This document shows, one piece after another, positions 7,310 to 14,436 of a stretch of DNA of 14,436 bases; positions within the stretch are counted from its first letter, which is position 1, and each line of letters starts with the position of its first letter. The notes below the pieces were generated by a model. The model worked only from the letters and a program-made list of their open reading frames with translations, was not told the origin of the DNA and made no database searches. The stretch spans positions 1 to 14,436 of the forward strand of contig WKLE02006237.1 of assembly GCA_014885115.2 (NCBI GenBank), given 5' to 3'. Source of the DNA: Asterionellopsis glacialis (lineage: Eukaryota > Bacillariophyta > Plagiogrammaphyceae > Rhaphoneidales > Asterionellopsidaceae). The translations under genes were made by a program, and so were the position numbers.

Positions 7310-8614
7310 ATGATGACAGGTAGTGAAATCGATAGCAGAAATAGTAGTAGTGTTTCATGCTTCCGGAGATCATTGAAAGGGTGGTTTCTTGTTGCCAGGT
7401 ACATATTCTTTATCACAGTTCTAATCATAATGCCTTTTTCCGTCGATGGCACTGCCTCTGCTACATCTACTTCTACTGCAATGCCTAGTCATGCTATTCC
7501 TAGCGATCAAAAGCAGCAATTACACAGTAGTATCTGCAGCAATCTTGACAGTAACAACCCAAACAAGAATTGTGTTCCAGTAGGAAACCAAGACGACAAG
7601 ACCAACAATAACGACCACAAGGGTATTGTAATTGGGGACGATCTTTTATCATTGACATTACAAGAAAAATGGCAAACATCACCAAATTCATGGTTACTAC
7701 GCTTTTCATTACCATCTACACATGAATATTTGTTTAGCAGTACCAGCAATGATAACGTTAATAGTCTATTATCGATGCCCACGTGTATATCTGTTCATTA
7801 TAATAGCACCACGAGTAAAAAGACAATACAACAAAATAAAGAAATAGTATTGGTAAAGAAATCATATTCACCCATATCACATCCATCTACAAAAGGGTAC
7901 TTAGATTTATTAGTCAAAGCATACGATCCTCCACAACAATCACGTCTTCCGTCAAGTGATGATGATAATAACAATGAAAGCAGTGATGGTGTTGGTTCCT
8001 ACATATGTTCCTTACAAACTGGACAAACCATGGTGGCTGCATTAAAGAAACAACGCATGATACATGGAAGTCCTCATATTTTAGGACGTGGTTGGACACA
8101 TATAGGGTTAGTTGCGGGTGGGACAGGTATCGCACCCTTATTGCAACTCGTCCGTATCTTTTTGTTGGGCGATCCACATATCAAACTATATTTGCTAAGT
8201 ATCAATAGAAAACAAGAAGATATTTTAATGAAAGATGAATTAGATCAACTTGTCAAGGATTATCCGAATCAATTCAAGGTCACATATTCGTTAACAGATC
8301 CTACGATTGTCAACAACAACAATAATAAGAACAGTAGTGACCAGAGGACACCATGGAAGGGCACTACAGGACGTGGATCAGTAGAAATTATACGAAAGGC
8401 CTTACCACCGCCATCCAAAGGAGAGGATCATGATCGTTCTTCGTCTACTATGATTTTTGTATGCGGAACAGATGGATTTGTAGAAACATGGGGCGGACCT
8501 GTGATTCGTGGACCACCACTTGCCAATGGCAAGAAAGGGCCAAAAATCCAGGGTCCACTTTTAGGATTATTAAAAGAAGCAGGATATAGTGAATCACAAG
8601 TGTTTAAATATTAG
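7310..8614 (+). CDS. Cytochrome-b5-reductase-like FAD/NAD(P)H oxidoreductase
   Basis: A 434-aa single-exon protein of the ferredoxin-reductase/cytochrome b5 reductase superfamily. Such enzymes pass electrons from NAD(P)H through FAD to a haem protein such as cytochrome b5. A hydrophobic segment at about 25-43 is a signal-anchor or signal peptide and suggests a membrane location. The FAD domain (about 108-255) has KKSYSPIS at 183-190, the RxYSxxS flavin motif with Lys in place of Arg. The nucleotide domain (about 262-434) has the GGTGIAP loop at 270-276, CGTDGF at 385-390 and the C-terminal sequence AGYSESQVFKY. Low-complexity Asn/Asp/Ser inserts near 95-105, 218-225 and 338-345 and a long N-terminus explain the length over the usual 300 aa. 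The start has tandem ATGs (7310, 7313). The acceptor and compartment cannot be told from sequence. It diverges from CAX. Confidence 0.9.
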   Translation: MMTGSEIDSRNSSSVSCFRRSLKGWFLVARYIFFITVLIIMPFSVDGTASATSTSTAMPSHAIPSDQKQQLHSSICSNLDSNNPNKNCVPVGNQDDKTNNNDHKGIVIGDDLLSLTLQEKWQTSPNSWLLRFSLPSTHEYLFSSTSNDNVNSLLSMPTCISVHYNSTTSKKTIQQNKEIVLVKKSYSPISHPSTKGYLDLLVKAYDPPQQSRLPSSDDDNNNESSDGVGSYICSLQTGQTMVAALKKQRMIHGSPHILGRGWTHIGLVAGGTGIAPLLQLVRIFLLGDPHIKLYLLSINRKQEDILMKDELDQLVKDYPNQFKVTYSLTDPTIVNNNNNKNSSDQRTPWKGTTGRGSVEIIRKALPPPSKGEDHDRSSSTMIFVCGTDGFVETWGGPVIRGPPLANGKKGPKIQGPLLGLLKEAGYSESQVFKY

Positions 8615-9195
8615 AAAGCACACACACAACAATAAATTTTCATATTTATGGGGTGTGCTGAGATATTAATTTGGTCTTGTTGCTTTCAAAAGGAGCTCTT
8701 GTATAGACAGGTAAATATACTCAGTACATGGTGTTGATATATATGATAATGAGAATCTTTTGGGTTTTCGAGACTCTGTACACGAGGCTCCATGAACCCA
8801 CCACCACACTTCTTCTTTTTATTTTTCGTAAGAAATCGAAGAACCATGTCCTACTGCAGTGATGATTGGCCGACACCATTAAAGGAGATGTTCCCGAAAT
8901 ATAGGGTGATAATTATGTTTAAAATGATAGAACAAAGCATGGTGAATAATACTACTTACACGGCTCCATGTACCTTTTATTTGTAGGGCTACATGCAGTA
9001 GCTCAAATACTCGTGAGTAACTAAATGTTAGATAGTCTTGGAAAGGTTAGACTCTGACGGTATTCTTGCAAAAAAATCACTCTCGAACAACTTGTCTGAC
9101 AAAAATTTCTCGAATAGTATATAGGTCAATGACAATAAGGGAGATGATACATGAATATGCCAATTTGCAATAAAAAGAATTAGATTATTTTCAAG

Positions 9196-9444
9196 ATGAT
9201 GATGACACAGGCTGATGAACTAAAAAATTTCACCAATAGAATCAAAATACGTGACACATATTGGGCGTCACATTTATTTCCAAACCTACAAGATCAACTT
9301 CATTTTCACACAACTACATTAAATGAAAAGTATGATCAGCGATATGCATTCCCCTCTCGCTGCAGTCGTGTTGTAGAGTCGAAAAATCTCGATTTGGCTG
9401 ACAAGATGTTTTGTTTTACTTTCTCAGATCAAAACCGGAATTGA
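9196..9444 (+). CDS. Possible small ORF, 82 aa
   Basis: An ATG at 9196 (tandem ATGATGATG) opens 82 codons ending in TGA. The peptide is mixed and polar (MMMTQADELKNFTNRIKIRD...), with aromatic, acidic and basic residues in proportions like a real soluble protein, and shows no low complexity. The preceding TTAGATTATTTTCAAG could also be a 3' splice site, which would make this an internal exon. No family is recognised. It may be chance in a 1.5-kb gap. Confidence 0.22.
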   Translation: MMMTQADELKNFTNRIKIRDTYWASHLFPNLQDQLHFHTTTLNEKYDQRYAFPSRCSRVVESKNLDLADKMFCFTFSDQNRN

Positions 9445-9700
9445 CGAAAAACTCAAAGTTTAGAACTAAGATTTAAAGGATTCATTCATGATTTGGACAT
9501 TATTTACTCGAAAGAAGTATTTTTAGTACATCATAGAAGTACATGCTGCTTTATGTGAATGACACTTGTTGGTTTAGGACCTAACTCTACTGTAGTTTCA
9601 AGTACCGGTACGCAAATCCTTTTGGGGGGCTGGTTATAAAAAAAATGAGAATGAGAACATCAGAAGATCATGTGTATCATCGTTCGCGCAATTCTCAAAA

Positions 9701-9710
9701 TTTTGGCGCG
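9701..9710 (+). promoter_or_regulatory. E2F-like site TTTTGGCGCG
   Basis: A perfect match to the E2F/DP consensus, 400 bp upstream of the gene at 10110 and identical to the reverse-strand copy at 1561. It stands out as GC-rich in an AT-rich region (TTTTGGCGCGGCGC). It suggests possible cell-cycle (S-phase) control, but only by motif. Confidence 0.3.
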
Positions 9711-9794
9711 GCGCATTCTCTGAAATAAATAGAGATCACGTCGCCAATCTACAAACCAATCAATGTGTGTTGTTTGTTTGTATTCGTCATAACG

Positions 9795-9800
9795 ACGTCA
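9795..9800 (+). promoter_or_regulatory. ACGTCA (CRE-like) element
   Basis: ACGACGTCATT contains ACGTCA, the bZIP/CRE-type core reported as a CO2/cAMP-responsive element upstream of diatom carbonic anhydrase genes. It lies about 310 bp upstream of a probable plastid-protein gene. A single six-base match is weak evidence. Confidence 0.25.
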
Positions 9801-9955
9801 TTATGTATCAAGAACTCGTGTTTGAATATAAAAGTTTCCCGAACAGGCAGACAGAACCCTGCAAAGCCAGTGTTTTAGTATGTAATACTAGTACCGTCTG
9901 TCTGGGAGTTGAGAACATCATTTTTTGAGACCGCACCCCAGCATCAACAAGAATC

Positions 9956-9967
9956 TTCTCTAGAGAA
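9956..9967. promoter_or_regulatory. 12-bp palindrome TTCTCTAGAGAA
   Basis: This perfect palindrome lies about 143 bp upstream of the start codon at 10110. It shares the 10-bp core TCTCTAGAGA with the palindrome just upstream of CAX (6305-6316). Confidence 0.35.
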
Positions 9968-10065
9968 ATGCAATAACACAAGAGTAAAAAAGATTGACAT
10001 CACACCACTGACGAAAGCCTGCATAGCATTGTAATCGTTAGACTTTCTTTTGAGGTCAATAGACC

Positions 10066-10073
10066 TATATATA
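10066..10073 (+). promoter_or_regulatory. TATA box of the plastid-protein gene
   Basis: TATATATA lies 37 bp upstream of the ATG at 10110. If it acts at the usual distance of about 30 bp, transcription would start only a few bases before the start codon, giving a very short leader. The TSS could instead lie elsewhere. Confidence 0.4.
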
Positions 10074-10109
10074 GAGAGGATTCGAACTTAACTTATTACT
10101 ATCGGCAAG

Positions 10110-11897
10110 ATGAAGACAAGCACGGCTAGTTCCTTGTTGCTCTTTCAAAGTATTGTTACTGTAAATGCATTTGGAAGATCATCTTACGACACGAAGGGTT
10201 CTCGCGGGACACTCTCCTTTCCTCAGAACAATAATGATAAATTCGCTGTGTTGAGTGCATCATCAATTGATACAGCCACTAATGAAGAAAAAATTTCAGC
10301 TTCATCCCAAAGTTCGAAATTCTCATCGAAAACATTATCAACAAAGGAATTAGAACAACATGGATTATTTTTAGATGAAAGTGAAATACAGGAAGCTACA
10401 TTAGAATCACTACAAGGACACGATTCCTTCTTAATAGAAATGGAAGAAGATGCAATTGTTAGTAATACTGAAGCACAGGAAGTAGTAGACTTTTTACCAG
10501 GTATGAAATCTATGGATTCATTGGTACAAGAAGATGAAACTGAGGAGGATAGTATGACTACATTGATTAAGGAAGGACTTGTTAACAAGGCTGAAAATGA
10601 AATTCCTATTGAAGATACTGTGGAAGATTTTGAGAGAAGTGATATTTTTGTTGTAGATGAACAATATCAGCATGTAGTTGATGATATCAAGAATGATCAT
10701 CACGATTTAACTGAAGCAAGACAACTCCTTTCTGACATTGTCGAAGCCAAAAAAGAACTGGCTTCTGTTGCTGTGGAGGAAAACAAAGCAGAGTCCACCA
10801 TTTCCATAAAATCCGAAGAAACTACAAATGGCAAGAATAAGAATGAATTGCCAACATTCTTTGCCACCATATCAGCAGCTGCCACAGCTGCAAAGGAACG
10901 TAAAGAAGATCTTCTCTCCAAGATGAACTTGGAAGGTATTTCTACTTCATCTTCTTTGCCACCATTGGGAAAAGTGAAATCTCGTACACCCTTTTGGAAA
11001 AATATGGATGTTTCAGATATTTCTCAAAATTTATTACAGGCGGTGACACCTGATATAGATCCATTGAAAAAGGACGTGACTGAATTAGTTTGGTGTACAG
11101 CAACATATGCTGTCAAGGCAGCTTTAAGTACAACAAAAACATTGGCAATGGTAACTCAATCCATTATGGATGTTGCAGCCGATGACGAAGTTCAAGAATT
11201 TGCATCTCGAACTGTAAAGGCTGCTATCAATGGAAAGGATGTCAGGCAAACAGTAGAATCAGCAGGATCAACTATCGGTGCCATGATGCATTGTATTGCT
11301 GCCTCCCAAAATACCATGTATACCTTGGAGGGTATTAAGGAAACATCTCAAAGTATTGTAACTACCGTGGCAGCTTTAGGTGTTTTAGGTGTCAAGCAAG
11401 TGTTTCATACCAAGGATGTGCTAGACAGAGCACAAGCAGAACGTGCGGAAAAAGAACGCGTGCAAGAAGAACAAGAACGCATCCAAAGAGAAAAACGCGA
11501 AGAACAAGAGCGTTTACAAGAACAACAACGTCTTGAAGCTCTTAAAAAGGAACAAGAAGAAATACGAGTAGCCGCCGAACGTCGTATTGATGAAAAACGT
11601 TTAGAGGCAGAACGGTATGTTAAGAAACAACTTGAAATTCAACTTGAGAAAATTAAACATGACGCACAAGAAGAAAAACTAAAATTGATCCACGAGGTAC
11701 CACTTGCCTTTGGTGATACTCCTGAGGATAAAAATGATGACCCGTCCTTGACGAAAACACCCGGTACTGCTGCTTCCACCACGGCTGAGCCAATGTTCTT
11801 TGCTTCTGTCAACAATAACAACAATGTGTCTCCTGACACTTCTTTCGGCGAGGGAAATGCACCTGTTGCAGAACCAATGTTTTTTGCAAAGATGTAA
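10110..11897 (+). CDS. Unknown, probably plastid-targeted acidic coiled-coil protein
   Basis: A 595-aa single-exon protein of no family I recognise. Residues 1-20 form a signal peptide (SLLLFQSIVTVNA) with predicted cleavage A20|F21. A Phe at +1 followed by a basic, Ser-rich stretch (FGRSSYDTKGSRG) is the bipartite presequence of diatom plastid proteins. Residues about 50-220 are acidic and Ser/Glu-rich. Residues about 291-430 look helical and better conserved in character (TPFWKNMDVSDI...; hydrophobic SIVTTVAALGVLGVKQVF near the end). A long charged coiled coil (Glu/Arg/Gln) follows at about 438-525. The tail is low complexity with Asn5. The motif P-x-F-F-A occurs three times: PTFFA (248-252), EPMFFA (560-565) and EPMFFA (588-593), the last two residues from the C-terminus. 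A structural or scaffold role in the plastid is possible but inferred. Confidence 0.85.
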   Translation: MKTSTASSLLLFQSIVTVNAFGRSSYDTKGSRGTLSFPQNNNDKFAVLSASSIDTATNEEKISASSQSSKFSSKTLSTKELEQHGLFLDESEIQEATLESLQGHDSFLIEMEEDAIVSNTEAQEVVDFLPGMKSMDSLVQEDETEEDSMTTLIKEGLVNKAENEIPIEDTVEDFERSDIFVVDEQYQHVVDDIKNDHHDLTEARQLLSDIVEAKKELASVAVEENKAESTISIKSEETTNGKNKNELPTFFATISAAATAAKERKEDLLSKMNLEGISTSSSLPPLGKVKSRTPFWKNMDVSDISQNLLQAVTPDIDPLKKDVTELVWCTATYAVKAALSTTKTLAMVTQSIMDVAADDEVQEFASRTVKAAINGKDVRQTVESAGSTIGAMMHCIAASQNTMYTLEGIKETSQSIVTTVAALGVLGVKQVFHTKDVLDRAQAERAEKERVQEEQERIQREKREEQERLQEQQRLEALKKEQEEIRVAAERRIDEKRLEAERYVKKQLEIQLEKIKHDAQEEKLKLIHEVPLAFGDTPEDKNDDPSLTKTPGTAASTTAEPMFFASVNNNNNVSPDTSFGEGNAPVAEPMFFAKM

Positions 11898-12922
11898 GAA
11901 GAAAAGGTCCAAATGGTCTATTGGGAATAGCATAGAACACCATATATTGCACTGTAGGTTATTCACTGTGTCAACGCCCGAAAATGAAGAGAAATGGCTG
12001 GAAAGCTTTTTTTTTACATTTCAATGATAGGCATGGCATAAACAATAGATCAAGGGCAACAATCAAGGTGAAATTGTATTTCTCCATACATTCAAGTAGG
12101 TCCTAAATCAACTCTAATCATAAGCATTTATTCTAGGGATATTTACATTATTTGAAAATATCACTCTCTTTAGTCCTAGATCCTTGAGGTCATACCGACG
12201 GTACGAGTACCTATTGTCTGACACAGAGGATCGCATTTTAATGATACCGGTACTCACAAGGCATTTCATATATTATATAGAGTTATTCCGATTGCAATCC
12301 CAATCCCAAAATCATACCGAGTAACGATGCGACAAAAGGCAGACGTATCATCATGATGGCTGCGACACGATTAATATAAACATAGAATTTCAGTGCACTC
12401 CAAAAAAGACCGGAAGAGAAGGTGGGGCACCATTTCATGGAAAAAATTTTCATGGAGTACAGCAGGAAATTGCAAAACAGATGGCTAGGTGCGTTGCGCA
12501 AGTAAAAGAGAGTACGAGAAGTGAGGACTGGAGATAAAATTTCTGTTTATAGTTAATTTTTTATGTTTATAACTCATTTTATACTCTTTTCAATAATCTT
12601 TTGTGACTATTTTGTTCACGCCATCTTCGAACAAATTCTAGTTAGAGGCATTCATGCCAATATATATACCCATCAAGTGTTTTCTTGGGACGGGTTGTTT
12701 CGATGGGAGACCTAAACTTAAATCAAGAGTTGGTTTTGCCAGTAGAACGTAGGCGACAGTAAAGAGCCAACACCACGCAACAAGTACCTCGAGCAACGGA
12801 TAGACGGAGTTGCTCAACAACAATTCATTCTTTTTTGCCCTTGTACTCTATAAGGGTTCGTTCTGCACCTAGATAAGGTGACCTGTACTTTCTTTATATT
12901 GTCTTTCGTGGGAGTACTTATA
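11898..12922. other. Intergenic region without a confident gene
   Basis: This stretch holds the 3' flank of the plastid-protein gene and probably that of the minus-strand gene at 12923. It has a TACCGGTA palindrome at 12245-12252, AT-rich sequence at 12540-12610 and a possible small minus-strand hydrophobic ORF (12283-12453). Other frames here lack an ATG or look random. Confidence 0.5.
12283..12453 (-). CDS. Possible small membrane ORF, about 56 aa
   Basis: On the minus strand an ATG at 12453 opens about 56 codons ending in TAA at 12283. The peptide starts MKIFSMKWCPTF and ends in a hydrophobic segment (FVASLLGMILGLGLQSE) preceded by arginines, like a single-pass tail-anchored protein. It is very short, unrecognised and could be the last exon of something larger or chance. 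Confidence 0.18.
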   Translation of the reverse strand: MKIFSMKWCPTFSSGLFWSALKFYVYINRVAAIMMIRLPFVASLLGMILGLGLQSE

Positions 12923-13312
12923 TCATGAATGTTGGATACCTTCAGATTGGGTTTTGCTCTTACGACTTGACCAACTGAACATACTTGTTTTGAGATCAAG
13001 ACTTGACCTTCTTTCTTTCTTATGAATGCTTCTACCACTGTAACTTCTCGTGGACGAACTTAAGTATCCCATTGGAGTGTTATGGGAGGATGCGGAACGT
13101 TGATGGTCTGAAACTACTTTCCTTCTATGATGGGACGACCAATCAAACATATCAAACATATCCTTTCCCATATCAATTTTTGATTCAGTCTTATTAGAAT
13201 CCTTAGAAAGTCGTAGCCGCTGCTCCACAAGTGCTCGTTCTTGCTGTTTCTTGAGTTCGTTAAAAGCAAGAACTTGAGCATCTGATAGATTTTGGGATGT
13301 CGTTCGAGTCAT
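12923..13312 (-). CDS. Small Ser/Arg/Lys-rich hypothetical protein, 129 aa
   Basis: The ATG at 13312 has a good context (AAATAACATGA) and an A-rich leader (GACAAAGAAAGAAATAAC). Residues about 10-36 (DAQVLAFNELKKQQERALVE) are a predicted amphipathic, charged helix. MGKDMFDMFDW (about 48-58) is an aromatic/acidic patch. The rest is Ser/Arg/Lys-rich with phosphorylation-type sites (KKERRSSLDL) and ends near MFSWSSRKSK. The composition is coherent and protein-like over the whole frame, unlike the neighbouring chance frames. No domain is recognised. A GTAAGA near the 3' end could be a splice donor, so the true C-terminus might lie further downstream on the minus strand. Confidence 0.5.
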   Translation of the reverse strand: MTRTTSQNLSDAQVLAFNELKKQQERALVEQRLRLSKDSNKTESKIDMGKDMFDMFDWSSHHRRKVVSDHQRSASSHNTPMGYLSSSTRSYSGRSIHKKERRSSLDLKTSMFSWSSRKSKTQSEGIQHS

Positions 13313-14281
13313 GTTATTTCTTTCTTTGTCGACAGTGTTGTGTAATGTAGCGATAAGATCACTTTTAGGATGTTGATCAACGGATCAGAGATGTTAGCTA
13401 TTATCAATAGACTAGTGGTTTCAGAATGCGGTTGACAGAGTGCGTTTGTCTTTTTTTTGGCTATAAATTAATAACGTGTAGAATTACCCAGCATTGAATC
13501 GGTCTTTTCAAACTTTGTTTTATATTTGCCCCTTTTTCTCTTCAAGATGAATTTTCACCATAATTGACGACGACGTAGGCCCTCCTACTGAAACACTCCA
13601 CGAGCTCGGAGTTTTGCAAAATGACTCGGCAATACTAAGTGTAACAGAAAAGGCAGTTTCAAATCTGTAGCCCGCTAATTAATGTACCTGGTACCTGATG
13701 GATGGGTACATTTATGCAGTACATTACGACATGATAAGTAAGCTGTTTTAGATCTCGCAATAAATAATATTAAAAAAGGGCAATAAATTGACAGGGCAGT
13801 GTTAGTACGTGGAATTTTTGAAATATCAAGTCTACTAATCCTACCATATAAAAGGTATCCTACCTGGTAGAGGCTCACTGAGATAATATATATGCCCACT
13901 TCATGAAAATAAGACCAAACATGACCAAATTGAGGCATGTTTCGGAAGAAATCATGGGATCGAGTAGCGCAGACTTTCAATTACTTTACGAGCTCCGTCA
14001 AGAACAGATCTTTGCCCCCTAATCAGATCCCTTTTTCCATTTGTTCCGTTTATTATACTAATTCTATTGTATTGAACGGGTTTTCCAATATTTCTGTCAA
14101 GACAAAACAGGGGAAGTAATATTCTGCTCTTGACGGATCTCGAAACTCCTAAGTTTGATTTTCGGAGTTATATTCGATCCATACCATGAAAACTTCTTTT
14201 CGAAGAGTATAGCTTACAAAGTTCATAATGTTTTCTCTACTTAATTACAATTGTGAATGTATTGAACTTTTTAATTATACA
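13313..14281. other. Region without a recognised gene
   Basis: The first part is the upstream region of the minus-strand gene ending at 13312. TACCTGGTA palindromes occur at 13685-13693 (within GTACCTGGTAC) and 13861-13869. The frame on the minus strand at 13675-13980 begins with TTG, not ATG, and spans both palindromes. The plus frame at 13937-14119 has an ATG but nothing protein-like. I see no RNA gene. Confidence 0.45.
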
Positions 14282-14436
14282 ATGGACGAAATAAATTGTA
14301 AACACTGCTTAAAATTGTATCCATTGGATGAATTCCAGATAGTCATAGACCGTCTTTTTTCCGATTACGTTGCTCGCCAAACACGGTGATCAAAAAATTG
14401 CCTCCGTGCAACGCTTGTGTAGACTTAGTACAAAAG
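14282..14436 (+). pseudogene. Possible CxxC zinc-ribbon gene, frame-broken or incomplete at the edge
   Basis: ATG at 14282 (ATACAATGG, strong context) opens MDEINCKHCLKLYPLDEF..., then stops at TGA 14387-14389 after 35 codons. CxxC-x4-YPxxxF resembles the first half of small zinc ribbons of the form CxxC-x(n)-PLxxF...CxxC, often found beside HNH-type or other nucleic-acid domains. A second pair, PPCNACVDLVQK, appears at about 14401-14436 in another frame, which is open from 14332 to the window edge. One frameshift between 14332 and 14387 would join them. This may be a broken gene, a sequencing error at the T6 run (14355-14360), an unrecognised short intron, or coincidence. Confidence 0.28.

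Larger units (their letters stand above)
8615..10109. other. Long intergenic region with the upstream part of the plastid-protein gene
   Basis: An AATAAA at 8631-8636, 17 nt after the reductase stop, may be its polyadenylation signal. Two small ATG frames (8792-8986 and 9196-9444) occur, but only the second looks at all protein-like. The right half probably carries the promoter of the gene at 10110. It has a GTACCGGTAC palindrome (9602-9611), an E2F-like site (9701), CCAAT words near 9732 and 9755, an ACGTCA element (9795), a 12-bp palindrome (9956) and a TATA box (10066). Confidence 0.5.

Noticed and set aside
10085..10100. tRNA B-box-like GTTCGAATCC on the minus strand
   Set aside because: The flanks do not form a T-arm stem, no A-box or cloverleaf is present, and the site lies between a TATA box and the ATG of a plus-strand gene.
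12638..13038. Two minus-strand frames that might continue the 129-aa gene
   Set aside because: The 12638-12823 frame starts at TTG and no convincing donor and acceptor pair joins it to the upstream gene. It remains possible only if transcripts show splicing.
6894..13686. Exact 15-mer CCGCTAATTAATGTA at 6894-6908 and 13672-13686
   Set aside because: A shared AT-rich 15-mer is only marginally unlikely in 14 kb, and no longer similarity surrounds the copies.
13675..13980. 101-codon minus-strand frame
   Set aside because: It begins with TTG, spans two copies of the intergenic palindrome, and its peptide has no protein-like pattern.

Overview
The window looks like nuclear DNA of a photosynthetic stramenopile, most likely a diatom. 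It is AT-rich, its confident genes have 0-1 short GT-AG introns (99 and 183 bp), and one protein (10110-11897) begins with a signal peptide whose cleavage site reads VNA|F. That is the 'ASAFAP-like' presequence used for import into red-algal-derived secondary plastids. I cannot name the species.

Layout. 1-2726: no confident gene. It holds a decayed coding-like stretch with an 87-bp duplicated unit (222-905), poly-A/T and CTGATT-rich sequence with a hairpin (about 1090-1760), and a strikingly GTAC-rich tract (1934-2653) just before the first gene. 2727-3833 (+): Ctr-type copper transporter, 2 exons, with a Met/His-rich N-terminus. 3834-4393: shared 3' flank of two convergent genes. 4394-6253 (-): CAX-type Ca2+/H+ antiporter, 2 exons. 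6254-7309: divergent intergenic region. 7310-8614 (+): membrane-anchored cytochrome-b5-reductase-like flavoprotein. 8615-10109: 1.5 kb without a confident gene, including the upstream region and TATA box of the next gene. 10110-11897 (+): unknown, probably plastid-targeted, acidic and coiled-coil protein carrying three P-x-F-F-A motifs. 11898-12922: no confident gene. 12923-13312 (-): small, probably real Ser/Arg/Lys-rich protein. 13313-14281: no gene seen. 14282-end (+): start of a possible CxxC zinc-ribbon gene that is frame-broken or cut by the window edge.

The genes do not form an obvious pathway. Two are metal-ion transporters (copper uptake; vacuolar calcium or other divalent sequestration) lying tail to tail, and the CAX and reductase genes diverge from one 1.06-kb region. 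The best non-genic signals are a palindrome, TACCWGGTA, found 11 times (10 non-coding), and its concentration in a GTAC-dense block upstream of the copper transporter. GTAC is the core of copper-response elements in green algae. The best protein-level signal is the repeated PxFFA motif of the plastid protein. I found no tRNA, rRNA, CRISPR array or intact transposon.
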